Part shown: piece by piece, positions 11,518 through 22,319 of the stretch
Layout of the letters: every line of letters begins with the position of its first letter
Numbering within the stretch: position 1 is the first letter of the stretch
Assembly: GCA_022497155.1 (NCBI GenBank)
Contig: MU385712.1
Location: forward strand, 1,363,765 to 1,427,764
Length of the DNA: 64,000 nt
Direction of reading: 5' to 3'
DNA from: Whalleya microplaca
Taxonomy: Eukaryota > Ascomycota > Sordariomycetes > Xylariales > Xylariaceae
Translations under genes and position numbers: made by a program
The notes under the pieces: model-generated
Databases searched by the model: none
Told to the model about the DNA's origin: nothing
The model's input: the letters and a program-made list of their open reading frames with translations, nothing else

Positions 11518-13657
11518 ATGGACCCTGGCACAATAGTCTCGATCGTCCAGCTGTCAGCATCCGTTCTCAAGTTAGGCTCTAAAATATCCCACGAGTTCTT
11601 TGGAAACGATAGAATACCGGAAAAGCTCAGACTTCTGAATACCCGCCTTCAATTATTCAACGGCTTCCTCGAAGAGATTCTCCGGGAGTCCGCAGCATCT
11701 GGTACACCATCTAGATTCGATTACCCGGGGACCGAATCGATCATCAAAACCCTTACAGATTGCAAGAAATTTCTAGACCACTATGAGACAACATTATCCG
11801 CTAAGAGTCGGTTTGGGGGAGCAGCTCAACGAATATGGCTTCTTACTGGACCAGATAGTTCCAGGTTAGAGGACTTCCATAAAAGAATAGACCAACATTA
11901 CACGGAACTCCAACATTGGACCATGCGCGCGTTACATAGAGATTTCGCAGGTCTTAGGTCATCGTAAGTCACATTCACAAGACTGCTGATACTGTTGCTA
12001 AAAGAACCCTAATAACAGGATTCCTACGAGAGCTCCGATCCCTATTTTAGAAGCAAGCAATAACGAGATACTACAAGCTTCCTCCACAAATGATACCTCA
12101 CTGCAGTTCAGTTGCCAAAGTACTTTAATACCAGAATTGCCCGCAGAAATACCCATCGTTCATGCCTCGTCTCTACCGAACAAATCTCCTGGCCTTGGGC
12201 CACCCTCGCGAACCCCATCTATTGCCTCAATACCCGAACTTCCACAGAGCGCATTCCCAGCAAGAGGCCAATCGTATTTCTTCAGTCCAAATAGTCCATA
12301 TCATAAATCCCCCACTTCCGGCCCAGTTGCACAACTTCTATCTCGTGGCCATGACACCGCAACAATAAACCTGTATGGCTAATCTGCCTGCGAGAATATT
12401 ACCATCTCCTGACGTAGTTCTACAGATATATCGGTAAACGAGGACCATGGGGATTTACTTTCAAGAATTATAAAGTTTCTGACCTTGACGAAATGAGGGT
12501 AGTCGAATGGTCAGGGGATGGAGTCCGGATTAAACATTTTAGTGAGGCTTCAAGGGACAGACATCACTTTGAAAAGTACAACACTAATTTGCGCCAGTTT
12601 CTCGCGGTACGAGGGGTATCCCGTTCACGAAACACAAGGACAACAAACTCGAGGTATCTTTCTTGCCAAGAGAAGCGAAGCACCAATTCGAGATCACAGA
12701 CGAAACTACCACCGAGGTTATCCAGGATAGACCAAGGTATCAATTTGATCATAAGACGGATCGAGAGATATTTCAACGGAGGGTACGGTCTCGAGAGTAC
12801 CTAGAGATGATACACGTAGTAAGAATTCATAGGGAAGGGGAAAGAAATATTGCGATAGGAGTCCATTGCAAGGTCTGGCGACGGGATGCCCTAGATAACG
12901 AGCCGACTTTCTCATTTGCGGCTCTCGAGAAAGGTCAGGCCAATCACCATGTGGAATATAAGATACGCTGGTTTAAGAAAACTCCAGAACTCAAGGGAGA
13001 CAACAAAGTGGTTCTACGGGTCTATTCGCCTGAGAGTGACTTGGACTACGGACCGCAGCCCCATGAGCCAGAAAAACGATCTTTAACTATTGGGCTTGTA
13101 GTAAGAAGGATGTCGGGAAGCCCAAATCAACCAACGCAGTCACGGTTGCCATCAGTTAGCGCACCTCCTCTGATGCTTTACGAATTTAAGGGCATGAAGC
13201 CACCAGACGATGCTCGAGACCTAGGATATCTCGAATTTGAATTCGAGAATTCGAAACGTGAGCCTCGCCAATCCTTAATCACCGTGCTATCATATTAGTC
13301 TCCTTGCTGACTTCCCTAGTCCGAGAGAACTTCCTCAACGCGTGTTTCGAGGCCCATCACCCCGGCTCGCGTACTTGGAGAAGAAATACCAGCATGTCGG
13401 AAAGCATATCAAGCTCTAGCATGCACTCAACGCCGTCGCAACCCGCAAGCTGGACCTCTTCTTCGAATCAGACTCTGCACGAGGTTATGGGAGATACGGG
13501 GATCCATGCGACTCCTCCCACTTCTACAAGGCCGTGGCCCTCCCAAGAAGTTCACTTCAACACCCTTTCACCATTTGCGCTACCGCAACCCGCTATACAT
13601 GAGCTGGAAGCTCTCGAGATGTCGAAGGTGGATAATGATGTACATGAACCGCCATAA
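11518..13657 (+). pseudogene. Fungal N-terminal-domain protein, spliced, reading frame broken near 12.6 kb
   Basis: Exons read 11518-11963, 12019-12372, 12426 to about 13257, and 13320-13657. The first starts MDPGTIVSIVQLSASVLKLG, the helical N-terminal region common to fungal STAND/NLR-like and Ses-type signalling proteins. The second is Pro/Ser-rich linker. The intron at 12373-12425 restores INLYIGKRGPWGFTFKNY. The third exon changes frame: it is open in frame 1 up to about 12600 (KYNTNLRQFL), then continues in frame 3 from about 12645 (KDNKLEVSFLPREAKHQFEI). A short frame-2 piece (RYEGYPVH) lies between, so two single-base shifts are more likely than an intron, which would be only 32-38 nt. 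A last intron with a TGCTGAC branch site joins the Ser/Pro tail. No NB-ARC or NACHT ATPase is present. It is either a recent pseudogene or carries an assembly error. Confidence 0.6.
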
Positions 13658-16084
13658 CTAGACAGGCACAACATGCTACCATGAGATTGATGAGTATAAC
13701 TTGTCAATGGATTCCCAAGGCGAATGGTTCTTGTTCAACTAGCAGGATAGCAATAGTAGGCTTTGGGGTAATTATAGTTAAGGTCTACATAGAACGACAG
13801 CCGTGTTTTGGCAATGTACGCGGCGACGAACTGGCACCATATCCTACAATGCAGGGGAACCACGAGATATGACGAAAGCTTAAGTTAATGACTTGCGATC
13901 CATCAGGGAATCCCTCATTAAGGGGTTGGATCCACTTTTCTATCCCTATCTAGATGGTAGAAATATCGCCAAGGCATCAGTTCCAATATATTAGCTTTCT
14001 AACACGTTTTAGACCCGATCAATTCATTTGGATAGGGCTGGTAGTGTAGTCTAGCGTGGATTAGAAGTAAGAAACAGGAAAGTTGATCGGCTAGCTTAGT
14101 CCCTAGTGCGCCGGCTGATATATAAGCGAGCGTATTACGTGTAACGCGGTACTTATGTTGCATTAATACTCCAAAAGACGAGACATGTGCCTATTAGCGA
14201 TATGTTCAGTATCGTATTCATACGGAAAAACAAATTGGAAGACATCGTAATAGCTCGTCGTTTAGTGTTAAATATTTGCTGTCAATATTTTTCCCTCGGC
14301 ATATTTGAGGCAAAAGCTAGCAAGTTCCTAGTGGATTAAGGAAATTGCGGACGCCTGTACATATATAAGGGGCTCTGCCTCCTCCCAGCTTTACTTCGCA
14401 ATATTCCAGCTATTATGCTTCCCATGGTTTTTCCGATATCCAAAAGATGTGTTACTTGACCTGTTTACGAAAGCAACGCATGGCGACTGCCTTAGTCATT
14501 CATTATCGGTCGACAGAGCTTGAGCGCTGTCGCTATGAGGCACGAGAGGGTTAGTTTTACGGTGTTTGTAGCTTAGACCACGGAATACATATCTAATTAC
14601 TAAGCATAGCTCGAGACTGACTTGCCGTACCCAAACTCACGACTTAATGGGTGTAAGTTCCTAGCATCTAGGCATCTAAATCCTGGGCAGACAACAGAGA
14701 ATCGGTAGACACCACGATCACGCTTCTCTGCTATAAGACATATAGTGAGAAAGCGAGCCTAAAAACTCTTACTGAACCCTTGATTAAGCTACCTTTGGTG
14801 GTTACATGTCAGGCAAAATGATCCTGCGTTTACATATTGGCAAATGCGACTTATGTCGCATCCAAGCCAAAGGCGGGTAGTAATAGTGAGGCTAAAATAT
14901 GGTAACGTAATAATCACGATTATTACTTATTATGTGTTGTGTAATAATAATTGTCTAGCGATGGTTTTATCTAAAGCTCAACGATTAACTGTTGTGTGTT
15001 ATATTGAAAAGGAATTAAAGATAAAACCTTTTTTCTCTTGATGACAGATACCTAGTTTTCCATCTCCCAAACAATGAAAAGATAAACCAGGGCCAATGCT
15101 ACTGCTATTTCACGTTTCACGCTCTTCCTGTATACACTACTCCTGTTCCACCAAAAGATTTTGATAGACTTAGATAAACTTAAACCCTTTTCCATGCAAA
15201 AGCAATAAGTGTATTTTACTGGCTCTGTCAAGAAGTGTGATGCGCATTTTCTTTGCTGCCATTTCTTACCGGGGTAGCTATCGACCCATTATCTAAATAC
15301 CAAAGTCAAAACTGTGCGACATTTCACAGCATGATGAGGTCAGAGGAAAGGAGTGATAGGTCAGAGATGCCAACATATCCCAGCTGAAAAGCCACATTAC
15401 AGACTCTGACACTGCTTTTGACTTCCAACGCTTGGGTGTACTGCTCCCGCTGGAACTGCCGCCTCAACACTTATGGTGTCAATGTCTCAGATTGATAGTC
15501 TGGAAAGGAAAATACGTTAGACGCTCTTTGCTTGTCACTTTATTCGGCTACCTCTCACAGCCACAATTCTAACTCAAGAACATAAACAAACGAACTGAAT
15601 TGCACTTTAGTGTCTTGAGTACATTGAACTTGAGTCAATACTTATATTTGGATACTTAGACTTTACTTTCTGTGTAACATGCTTGCATATTTATATGGCC
15701 GCGCGTTAATAACTGCGCGACTTTCTCACCGTATGATACCTGATACGTAGCCTTTAGCAGTTACAGTAAGCGGTAAGCCTACTTAAGTATTATGCTCGCG
15801 GAGAACGAGTGTCGGAGTTCTGAACTGCTTTTCATCTGTGGCTTTATTGTTGACCTGGTCTTCTTCGTTCGAAACAGTCGGGCGTAAAGATATAGTGCTA
15901 CCACCAGAAACTGTTTAAAAGGAGAATACCCAGTTTCATAGCATCGTGATATGTAGTATTCATCGTAATATCTACACCATTTTAAGGTTATACTTTATGC
16001 TACCATTGCTATTGAGCAGAAGTAGCATGTAATTGTAACCAGGTGCAATATATCTTTGTTTCAATTTACACTCACTGCCAAACT
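13658..16084. other. 2.4-kb gene-poor, A+T-rich region
   Basis: I find no supported gene. A TATA-like CATATATAAGGGG at about 14358 is followed only by a 14-codon open frame. Around 14900-14960 there are TAATAAT runs. Frequent TA and TAA codons in all frames suggest an old, possibly RIP-affected spacer. The right end is the promoter of the AflR-like gene, with a GTTTAAAAGGAG element at about 15910. Confidence 0.55.
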
Positions 16085-17500
16085 ATGGCTACTCTACATT
16101 CACGAGAATCGCATGTATCACCATGCTTGCCGTCTCCTAGAACAGCTCCTGTCCTATCGCCACCAAGGGCGTCAGTACCGAAGCTACGGGATAGCTGTCA
16201 CGGTTGTGCGTCATCTAAGGTGAAGTGCAGTAAAGAGAAGCCGGCGTGTATTCGTTGCGTCAAACGAGGTATGAAATGCCAATATTTTGCAACCAGGCGG
16301 GCGGGTAGAAAGCAAGTGAGGAGACTAGGCGATAGCGGTCCTACGAATTCTCTGAATATCCCACTGGAGTTGCCAGCGGAGTTTTCCTGGTCCACTCCAT
16401 CTATAACGGATTTTACACCATCATTAGACGCCCCCCAGTTTTCTTTTCATCAGTATCAACCCCCCTCCGACTACTCAGAGATTCGGTCTAGTGGTGAACT
16501 TACGCATATATCTACACCGGCAACCTCGAATTCGTCGCTTCACGACCTCGAATTATCACCCGTCTGCCACAATATATCAAATACGACAGATATGGTTATT
16601 CAAAATATTGACCAAATCAATTTCAGCGAGCTCAGCCACATGCTTGACTTAAGCTTCCATACACCAACACATCCATCTGACGAAGAACTTACCACGACAT
16701 TCAATGCATCATCATTTGACCTTCTGAATAGACCTAAGCCCATGCACCCTTCGGGTCACCAGTCTCTGGATAAAATGCCTGGTACCTTGCTTGATGATGA
16801 GGAATTCGCCCCGATTCATCAGCTGTGTGATTGCTTAACACGAGCAGTCAGCTTTCCGAAGCAGCTTTCGTGTCATGGAGCTACGATCTGTACTGCTGGG
16901 AGCAACATGGATAACTGCGAAACTGGAACTTGCTGGCACCTCAATACCCAAACCATTATACAGGAAAATGAGCAACTACTGGAGGAAACCAAGGCTATAT
17001 TGCAATGTCACTGCGCCAAAGACGGGTATCTCCTCATTATCGCCTCACTGATTGTATTTAAGGTCTTGGACCGGTATACAACAGTAGTCCATGGGAAAAT
17101 TGCAGTAGATGGCAATGAACATACCAAGAATATCCCTATGGTGCCTCTGAGATATTCTGGGCAGGTTCTTCAGCACCCAGCCGTTATGGACGGATGCTCG
17201 ATTACGAACGACGATCATAGTCGTAGAGTTGCTCACCTAGTACTTGGAGAGCTCCATCGCGTACAACAATATTTGAACATACTATCCCAACAGCTCGAAA
17301 ATCATGGTAGCCGTGGTAGTAGAGGGCAAGCTGACGACTCGCCTCCCAATTATGCTCTCACCGGTAATGGCAACACACACGCTACAGAAGAGGAAATGTG
17401 CTCTTTTTCTTCGTTTTTGTTGAATCAATTCGAACTAGACCTTCGCGTACGATTGGGCGCATTGTCGGCGGAGATTATGGATGTACTGAGGGCACGTTGA
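16085..17500 (+). CDS. AflR-type Zn2Cys6 transcription factor (secondary-metabolism regulator)
   Basis: Single exon of 471 aa. I start at the ATG at 16085 (MATLHSRESH), because the in-frame extension upstream shows no domain. A binuclear zinc cluster is complete: C38, C41, C48, C55, C58 and C65 in CX2CX6CX6CX2CX6C spacing, with a basic tail (RRAGRKQVRR). After a Ser/Pro-rich middle, residues from about 240 onward match the AflR C-terminal domain pattern: a DCLTRAVSFPKQL segment, ETGTCWHLNTQTIIQENEQL, and CHCAKDGYLLIIASLIVFKV. Proteins of this type activate genes of a nearby metabolite cluster through TCG(N5)CGA-like sites. No polyketide synthase or other core enzyme lies in this window, so its targets are unknown. 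It stands alone in a gene-poor stretch, 3 kb from any other gene. Confidence 0.88.
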   Translation: MATLHSRESHVSPCLPSPRTAPVLSPPRASVPKLRDSCHGCASSKVKCSKEKPACIRCVKRGMKCQYFATRRAGRKQVRRLGDSGPTNSLNIPLELPAEFSWSTPSITDFTPSLDAPQFSFHQYQPPSDYSEIRSSGELTHISTPATSNSSLHDLELSPVCHNISNTTDMVIQNIDQINFSELSHMLDLSFHTPTHPSDEELTTTFNASSFDLLNRPKPMHPSGHQSLDKMPGTLLDDEEFAPIHQLCDCLTRAVSFPKQLSCHGATICTAGSNMDNCETGTCWHLNTQTIIQENEQLLEETKAILQCHCAKDGYLLIIASLIVFKVLDRYTTVVHGKIAVDGNEHTKNIPMVPLRYSGQVLQHPAVMDGCSITNDDHSRRVAHLVLGELHRVQQYLNILSQQLENHGSRGSRGQADDSPPNYALTGNGNTHATEEEMCSFSSFLLNQFELDLRVRLGALSAEIMDVLRAR

Positions 17501-19743
17501 CGAAAACTAGTCCATTCCTTGTTCAGTAGCTGAGGCGAATTCCAACATAGGCGCCGATCTCGATAACCGAGCACATATCCGATTAGTCTTACAGCACGCA
17601 AGTCCGTTCAGGATACATGCACTATGATGTCAAATTCAGTGCTTTATAAACGTAACCGGGCTTCTTTAGATATTAATATCTCCAGAATTTAGGTATACAG
17701 TTGGAGAGACACGCTAAAACGACAAAGACTGTCAAGAGTATGGCAAGATAATTAACTAAATTCAGCTTCAGCTAAGCGCCACGATAACACAATATGAACT
17801 GCATTACAATTGTTTATGAAGCATGCTTAAGCCTACTCGATAATTTCTTCAAGTTGAACAAGAACAGCTATTCGGGGTGGTCTAGGTAGTCCCTTCAGGG
17901 CTTGGATGTTCAAGTGGAGTTAAACCATCTTGCGCAATAGGCACTATATCATGCTCACTACATTAGTAGCATCTATGTCATATGAGCCAACCAAGCTGCA
18001 AAGCCCAGGCACGGAGAAATTCGAACAATACGGACGTAATAACTGTCAGCTAAGATGTTCACTAAGTCCAAATGTAGGCTATTTCGCCAAGCCCTGCCTA
18101 ATTGGTCGGTACTTAACCATTCACTAAGCTGAATTCAGGGACTACACATCCAAAAACATCTGGCCGTATAAAGCGCATAAGATATACGAAAGTCGATTAC
18201 CAAGATTGATCATGTAATGCCATCAGCATAGACACACCGACAATTTGGTGCCATATAACATGATACCAGAAACGTGTCTATTTCAGGTCGACGGTTATGT
18301 CTGTTTATGGCTCTTGAGCATCTCATTTCTTTTTTGAAGGAAGTACTACACCTTAAGAGTCCTTAATCCAGATGAGCAGGGCACCCTAGCACAAACGAAG
18401 CACATTCCATCAACACCAAAATCATATATCTTACGCGACAGTAAGGTAACCAGTAATCTCAGCCAATAACATCGGGGTGGCTGGTTACGACTAGTCTTGC
18501 ATGGGAAGGTTGGCAAAGGAAGTGAGATTTTCACCCCTTACTAAAAGCCACCCCGACGCAGATCACCTATCTTCGAGGCCTTCTAGAGCTGTATCCGCGA
18601 AGTTCTACATTAGCCCCGATCTGGATAATAAGTTCACCGTGTAGCTCTGTTCCACGGTTAGTCCTCAACGATGCTAGACTCGGCTATAACTTATTATATG
18701 ATGGAGTGATAAGCCGTTCCCTTCATACCTAGTGCCGACGGGTGGCGCCCACTACTAAAGAATTTCCGAAGTTTAGCTCTCATCGTTGATTGATCTGGAT
18801 TGGCCGTTGGCTTCAAGTAATCGGAAATGGAATTCATGCTTGCGCGTGTACGTCTTGACTATTGTGGCCGAGTTACGAGCCTTCAGTGTACCCAGAGGTA
18901 CAAAGCCCCTATTTTGAATTGATGGTAGCCACAGCTTGCTGACATATACTCAGAGGGCCAATCAAGGAGGCAAAGGTTCGTAGAGAGTAAGTATTAGCCC
19001 AGATGTGCCGAAGTGCCATCTTGAACGATGATATCTCATATAACAGCAATGAATCGCACAGCTGAAGGATTGGATTCGAATGAGGCATATCCTCCGACAC
19101 ACCGCCTCACACGTGTACTAGCGTAGGGGTTATCCTACAGGGCTTCTAATAAGTGTTTCGGGGTGAGTCAAATGATGAGTCCTTCCTGTACATCATGCAG
19201 CCATGGACATGACGCTGTACGAGCCGAGATAGACACATTGTGCTCAAAGGCAGCAATGTTCCAGGCGCAAGACACGTAGTGCTAGATATCAAAGGTCTGG
19301 ACAAGGGTCGTTGATTTGAAACCCCGCAACGCCACCGATCTGATGCGAGCACTTTTCAGCCCTATTTCGAATCACCCCACGTCCCTATCATTGCAATCCT
19401 CAACATCCGATGCAGGAAACACACGCACAGGCTGGAGCTTATCGCTGTCCTTCTATTGTAAGAATGACTTGTTGGTTTAAGTCTTATCGATATCTCTCCA
19501 ACACTGTCTACTTGTGAAACAGTCCATGTTATCATCGCATCCAAGGTCACCAGGTTAAAAATCCTCACACTCGTTACTTCAGCGATGGAATCCGTATCAA
19601 TTTGGCAGCATCATAAATCAGAATTGATTCATGCTAAATCTCGGTGTGTACAGGAATTAGATGCTCGATTCGATTAGATTGGTGCAGCCCCGGGCACTAG
19701 CGGCCATTAATATAGGTAGCGATAAGAAATCCGGGAACCTTAG
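17501..19743. other. 2.2-kb region without a supported gene
   Basis: All frames are closed at short intervals and none shows domain-like composition. It holds no tRNA or clear repeat until the tRNA at 19744. Confidence 0.55.
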
Positions 19744-19849
19744 GGCAAGGTGGCCGAGTGGTTAAGGCGGTGGTTTTAAGTCAATATCTACCAAGATGTT
19801 TTAAGCACCACTATCGTAAGATGCAAGGGTTCGAACCCCTTCCTTGTCA
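19744..19849 (+). tRNA. tRNA-Leu(UAA) with a 25-nt intron
   Basis: The acceptor stem GGCAAGG (19744-19750) pairs with CCTTGTC (19842-19848, one G:U), and the discriminator base is A. The D arm is GCC...GGC. The anticodon stem GTGGT pairs with ACCAC. The loop reads TTTAAG with anticodon TAA. A 25-nt intron follows position 37, the canonical site. A long variable arm (ATC...GAT) marks class II, fitting leucine. The T arm is AAGGG-TTCGAAC-CCCTT. A TTTT run at 19853-19856 can serve as Pol III terminator. Confidence 0.93.
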
Positions 19850-19993
19850 ATCTTTTGGTAAAATTTTCTTTTCCCCCCCATTACATCATTCGTGACAGCG
19901 ACCAATTGCGTTTCATTTTTCGATCAAAAATCCGAAGTGTACTTTATGGTCTGCTGTCTATGTGTTATTTTTATACGTCACGGCATATATCAG

Positions 19994-20041
19994 GCGTTAT
20001 TGTTGTGCCAGCAATCACGGTGTCGTTTCTGCGACATTGCA
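19994..20041 (+). repeat. Dispersed repeat copy 1 (partner near 22478-22523)
   Basis: About 48 bases starting GGCGTTATTGTTGTGC match 22478-22523 with a few substitutions and one or two single-base gaps. Both copies share the GTCGTTT(C/T)TGCGACA core. The unit outside this core differs, so this is a fragment of a longer old repeat. Confidence 0.6.
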
Positions 20042-20340
20042 GTAACTGGTGGAATTACAGGCATTGTTTCAGATAATGTCCCTGATAATAGCGATGTTAA
20101 TTAAAGCCCAGTGCTGTTGGGAATTGCATCTAAGCCTGATCTTTTGGACATACCGAACTTTAACGATAATATCCTCTCTCAGACCCCCAGAGAGTTCGTT
20201 ACACTTCATAAGTGATCACTAGTATAAGACCGACTGTTTGTGTAAGCAGTAAGGTTTGATGTTAGCCCGTGATAGAGTTGAATCATAGTTGGAGCTTAAC
20301 ACCCAGCCATTACGTTTAACGCATTTCATCTTTGGGACCC

Positions 20341-20349
20341 TGTATATAA
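20341..20349 (+). promoter_or_regulatory. TATA box for the 211-aa protein gene
   Basis: GTATATAAGGG lies on the + strand 187 bases upstream of the ATG at 20529, in an otherwise non-coding stretch. This supports the gene downstream being real. Confidence 0.5.
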
Positions 20350-20528
20350 GGGCCCTCTAAGCCCGTCAGTAGTTGTTGATTACCTGCCCATATTCAAAAT
20401 GAAGTTCAAATAGACAAGAAAACTTTCCATACCAATTTAATAGGTCAAAATCCCCTTTCTACTTGGAATTACACCTCCTTGTTCCTTGTCCACCTACCCG
20501 GTAATATCGATACGAAAATTATAACAAA

Positions 20529-21164
20529 ATGGTCAAGCAAACTCTCACAGAGGGAACCGGGCAGTCGAATCAGGAGAGCGACCCTCCTCCCTATGATTGT
20601 ATACAAAACAACAATGCACAACAACACCACAATCCCAGCGATGCTCCAACAAAGACCTCAACGACAGGGCCAGTCTCAAATGGGAAATTATACCCGCTCA
20701 AGAAGAATATAGAATTTACATTTTCCCCTGACCCCACGGCACACCCTGCAACACAAGAGTGGCGGGGCCTCATGGTAATAGAATGTGTCGACGTGCCACG
20801 CTTGATGCGCGAAGGGATCTACTGGACATCGGATAACGTGATGAAGGAGGAGGGTTGGTTGAGCAAGAATGCCACAGGCCTGACCTGGAGCCATACGAGA
20901 CAATATTTCTTGCAGGACCTTCAAAAGCCAACTCGTTGGCTTGCCAACCTAAAAATCGAATCTAGTAGCTACACCGCATTAAGAAATGTTAGGCCTGAAA
21001 ATCTGACTGTGGAAAATATGGATAGTGCCTATGCTTGGGGATATTCTGGGAGAGAGATATATATGTGGCAGAGCCGTGATCCGTCAACGTGGATCAATGT
21101 TATCTACAACGACATGCCCCTAGAGAGAATGTGGCCATGGCCGAAGGAAGAAAAGAAGACTTAG
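20529..21164 (+). CDS. Hypothetical 211-aa protein, family not recognised
   Basis: Single exon with an AAAATGG start context and a TATA box upstream. The first 65 residues are polar and disordered (Gln, Asn, Pro, Thr rich). Residues 66-205 look folded and Trp/Tyr-rich: WRGLMVIECVDVPRLMREG, TWSHTRQYFLQDLQKPTRW, AYAWGYSGREIYMWQSRDPS, DMPLERMWPWPKEEKKT. There is no signal peptide, membrane helix or cysteine pattern, so a secreted effector is unlikely. The composition is protein-like and free of RIP-type stops. It lies alone in a repeat-rich, gene-poor stretch. I do not recognise it. It could be a lineage-specific protein or a fragment of a larger fungal family. Confidence 0.6.
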   Translation: MVKQTLTEGTGQSNQESDPPPYDCIQNNNAQQHHNPSDAPTKTSTTGPVSNGKLYPLKKNIEFTFSPDPTAHPATQEWRGLMVIECVDVPRLMREGIYWTSDNVMKEEGWLSKNATGLTWSHTRQYFLQDLQKPTRWLANLKIESSSYTALRNVRPENLTVENMDSAYAWGYSGREIYMWQSRDPSTWINVIYNDMPLERMWPWPKEEKKT

Positions 21165-21234
21165 ATGTGTCCTGCATGGCGGCTTGGCAAAGACATTGGG
21201 ATATATCTTTAGGCACTTGTCAGGTTGGAGGTTA

Positions 21235-21268
21235 CTTAAGGCACTATAACTAATATCCCTATTATCGT
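21235..21268 (+). repeat. Short dispersed repeat TAAGGCACTATAACTAAT, copy 1
   Basis: About 34 bases are shared with 44314-44347 (+) and, on the other strand, with 32790-32822. Differences between copies are mostly C/T, as expected if RIP or cytosine decay acted on a repeated sequence. Confidence 0.75.
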
Positions 21269-21608
21269 CATACCTCCCTTGATTAAAAGGCTACTATTTA
21301 ACAAGCGTAAATAACCAAATTGTTGTGTTATGATTAGTACAGCCTCATTATTACAGTGATTATTTGTAGGTTCATTACAATTCAGCGTAGTAAACCCGGT
21401 GCTTAATAGCAGGCTTATCACCCTCATAAAATAACCAACACCAACCACCTCACACACATGCAATGCCACTCTACTGACCCCTTTACCACTCGCATCGGCC
21501 CCCTCTCAGGCTCCCTTCTCGCCCTGGCACCTCGCCCATTAGCCAACCAAGTTTCCCGCTTTCCCCCACATCACCGAATGGGTTATCTGTACGCTTATAA
21601 CTTCTAGT

Positions 21609-22089
21609 CAAGGTTGTAATCCACTCCATGCTAATCCACGCGTGGGCCATATTGTAGGAGCCACTCCACTTTATTCCATTCTATCTGGCCTTATTACTAA
21701 CTAATCCACGTTTACTTAAAACTTTCGTAAGTAGAAATAAGTAGGTAGGTAGACTAATTATAAAAAAGGAAGTCTATTATTAGTAATTATTAATAAAATT
21801 ATTAGTTTTTTTAATAGGTAGTATATTCCTAAAAGCTATAGCTAATATACCCTTTACTTATAGCTGATATACCTTTTACCTGTAGCTAATATACGCATTA
21901 CCCGTAGTTAATATACGCGCTAGTAACTAGTATACACGTTACTTTAGCTAGCTAATTTACGTCTATTTTATAGCCACCCACTCCATATATACCTCCCGTA
22001 AGTCTACTTTATATAGCTTTATCGTAGAACAAGGGCCACTTATTTCACTTAAGCCACTGGTGGAGTGGGTGGAGTGAATTATAACCTTG
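21609..22089. mobile_element. 481-bp MITE-like element, same inverted ends as the element at 32283
   Basis: The left end CAAGGTTGTAATCCACTCCA is mirrored at the right end as CAAGGTTATAATTCACTCCA (reverse complement), two C-to-T type differences in 20. The interior is A+T-rich with no coding frame and contains a 22-bp tandem array. No clean target-site duplication is visible. It is non-autonomous and probably dead. Confidence 0.7.
21839..21926 (+). repeat. 22-bp tandem repeat, four units, inside the MITE-like element
   Basis: The units begin at 21839, 21861, 21883 and 21905. Each starts TAG(C/T)T(A/G)ATATAC. A decayed fifth unit may follow to about 21948. Confidence 0.8.
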
Positions 22090-22319
22090 CTTTTAGTGCT
22101 GAAATCAATATATAACATAGCTTTATGAAGACGGGTATAAATTCCTAACGTCTGCGGCTGCTGAGGGTGATTGTATAGTAGGTTGGCGTGGGTCGGTGCC
22201 GGCGTATGATTATGGGGAGGCCGGGGTGGTTGGCTCATAGGAGCCGGTGGTCTTATTCTCGCTGGACTACAGTAGATACGGTTAGGAATTCCCTGAGAAA
22301 CTTGGTTGTTTGGAGGACT

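Larger units (their letters stand above)
19850..20528. other. Intergenic region with dispersed repeat copy
   Basis: It contains, near 19994-20041, a stretch that also occurs near 22478-22523 (see the repeat entry). A TATA box (GTATATAAGGGC, about 20341) lies 187 bases before the ATG at 20529. Confidence 0.6.

Noticed and set aside
12618..12649. 32-bp GT...AG segment that would restore frame as an intron
   Set aside because: It is shorter than known spliceosomal introns of filamentous fungi and has no branch site.
14900..15040. A+T-rich stretch with TAATAAT runs as a possible replication origin
   Set aside because: No defined fungal origin consensus can be tested by eye, and similar stretches occur elsewhere in the window.
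19853..19900. TTTT and poly-C run after the tRNA as part of a second small RNA gene
   Set aside because: No A/B box pair or fold beyond the tRNA; the T run is explained as its terminator.
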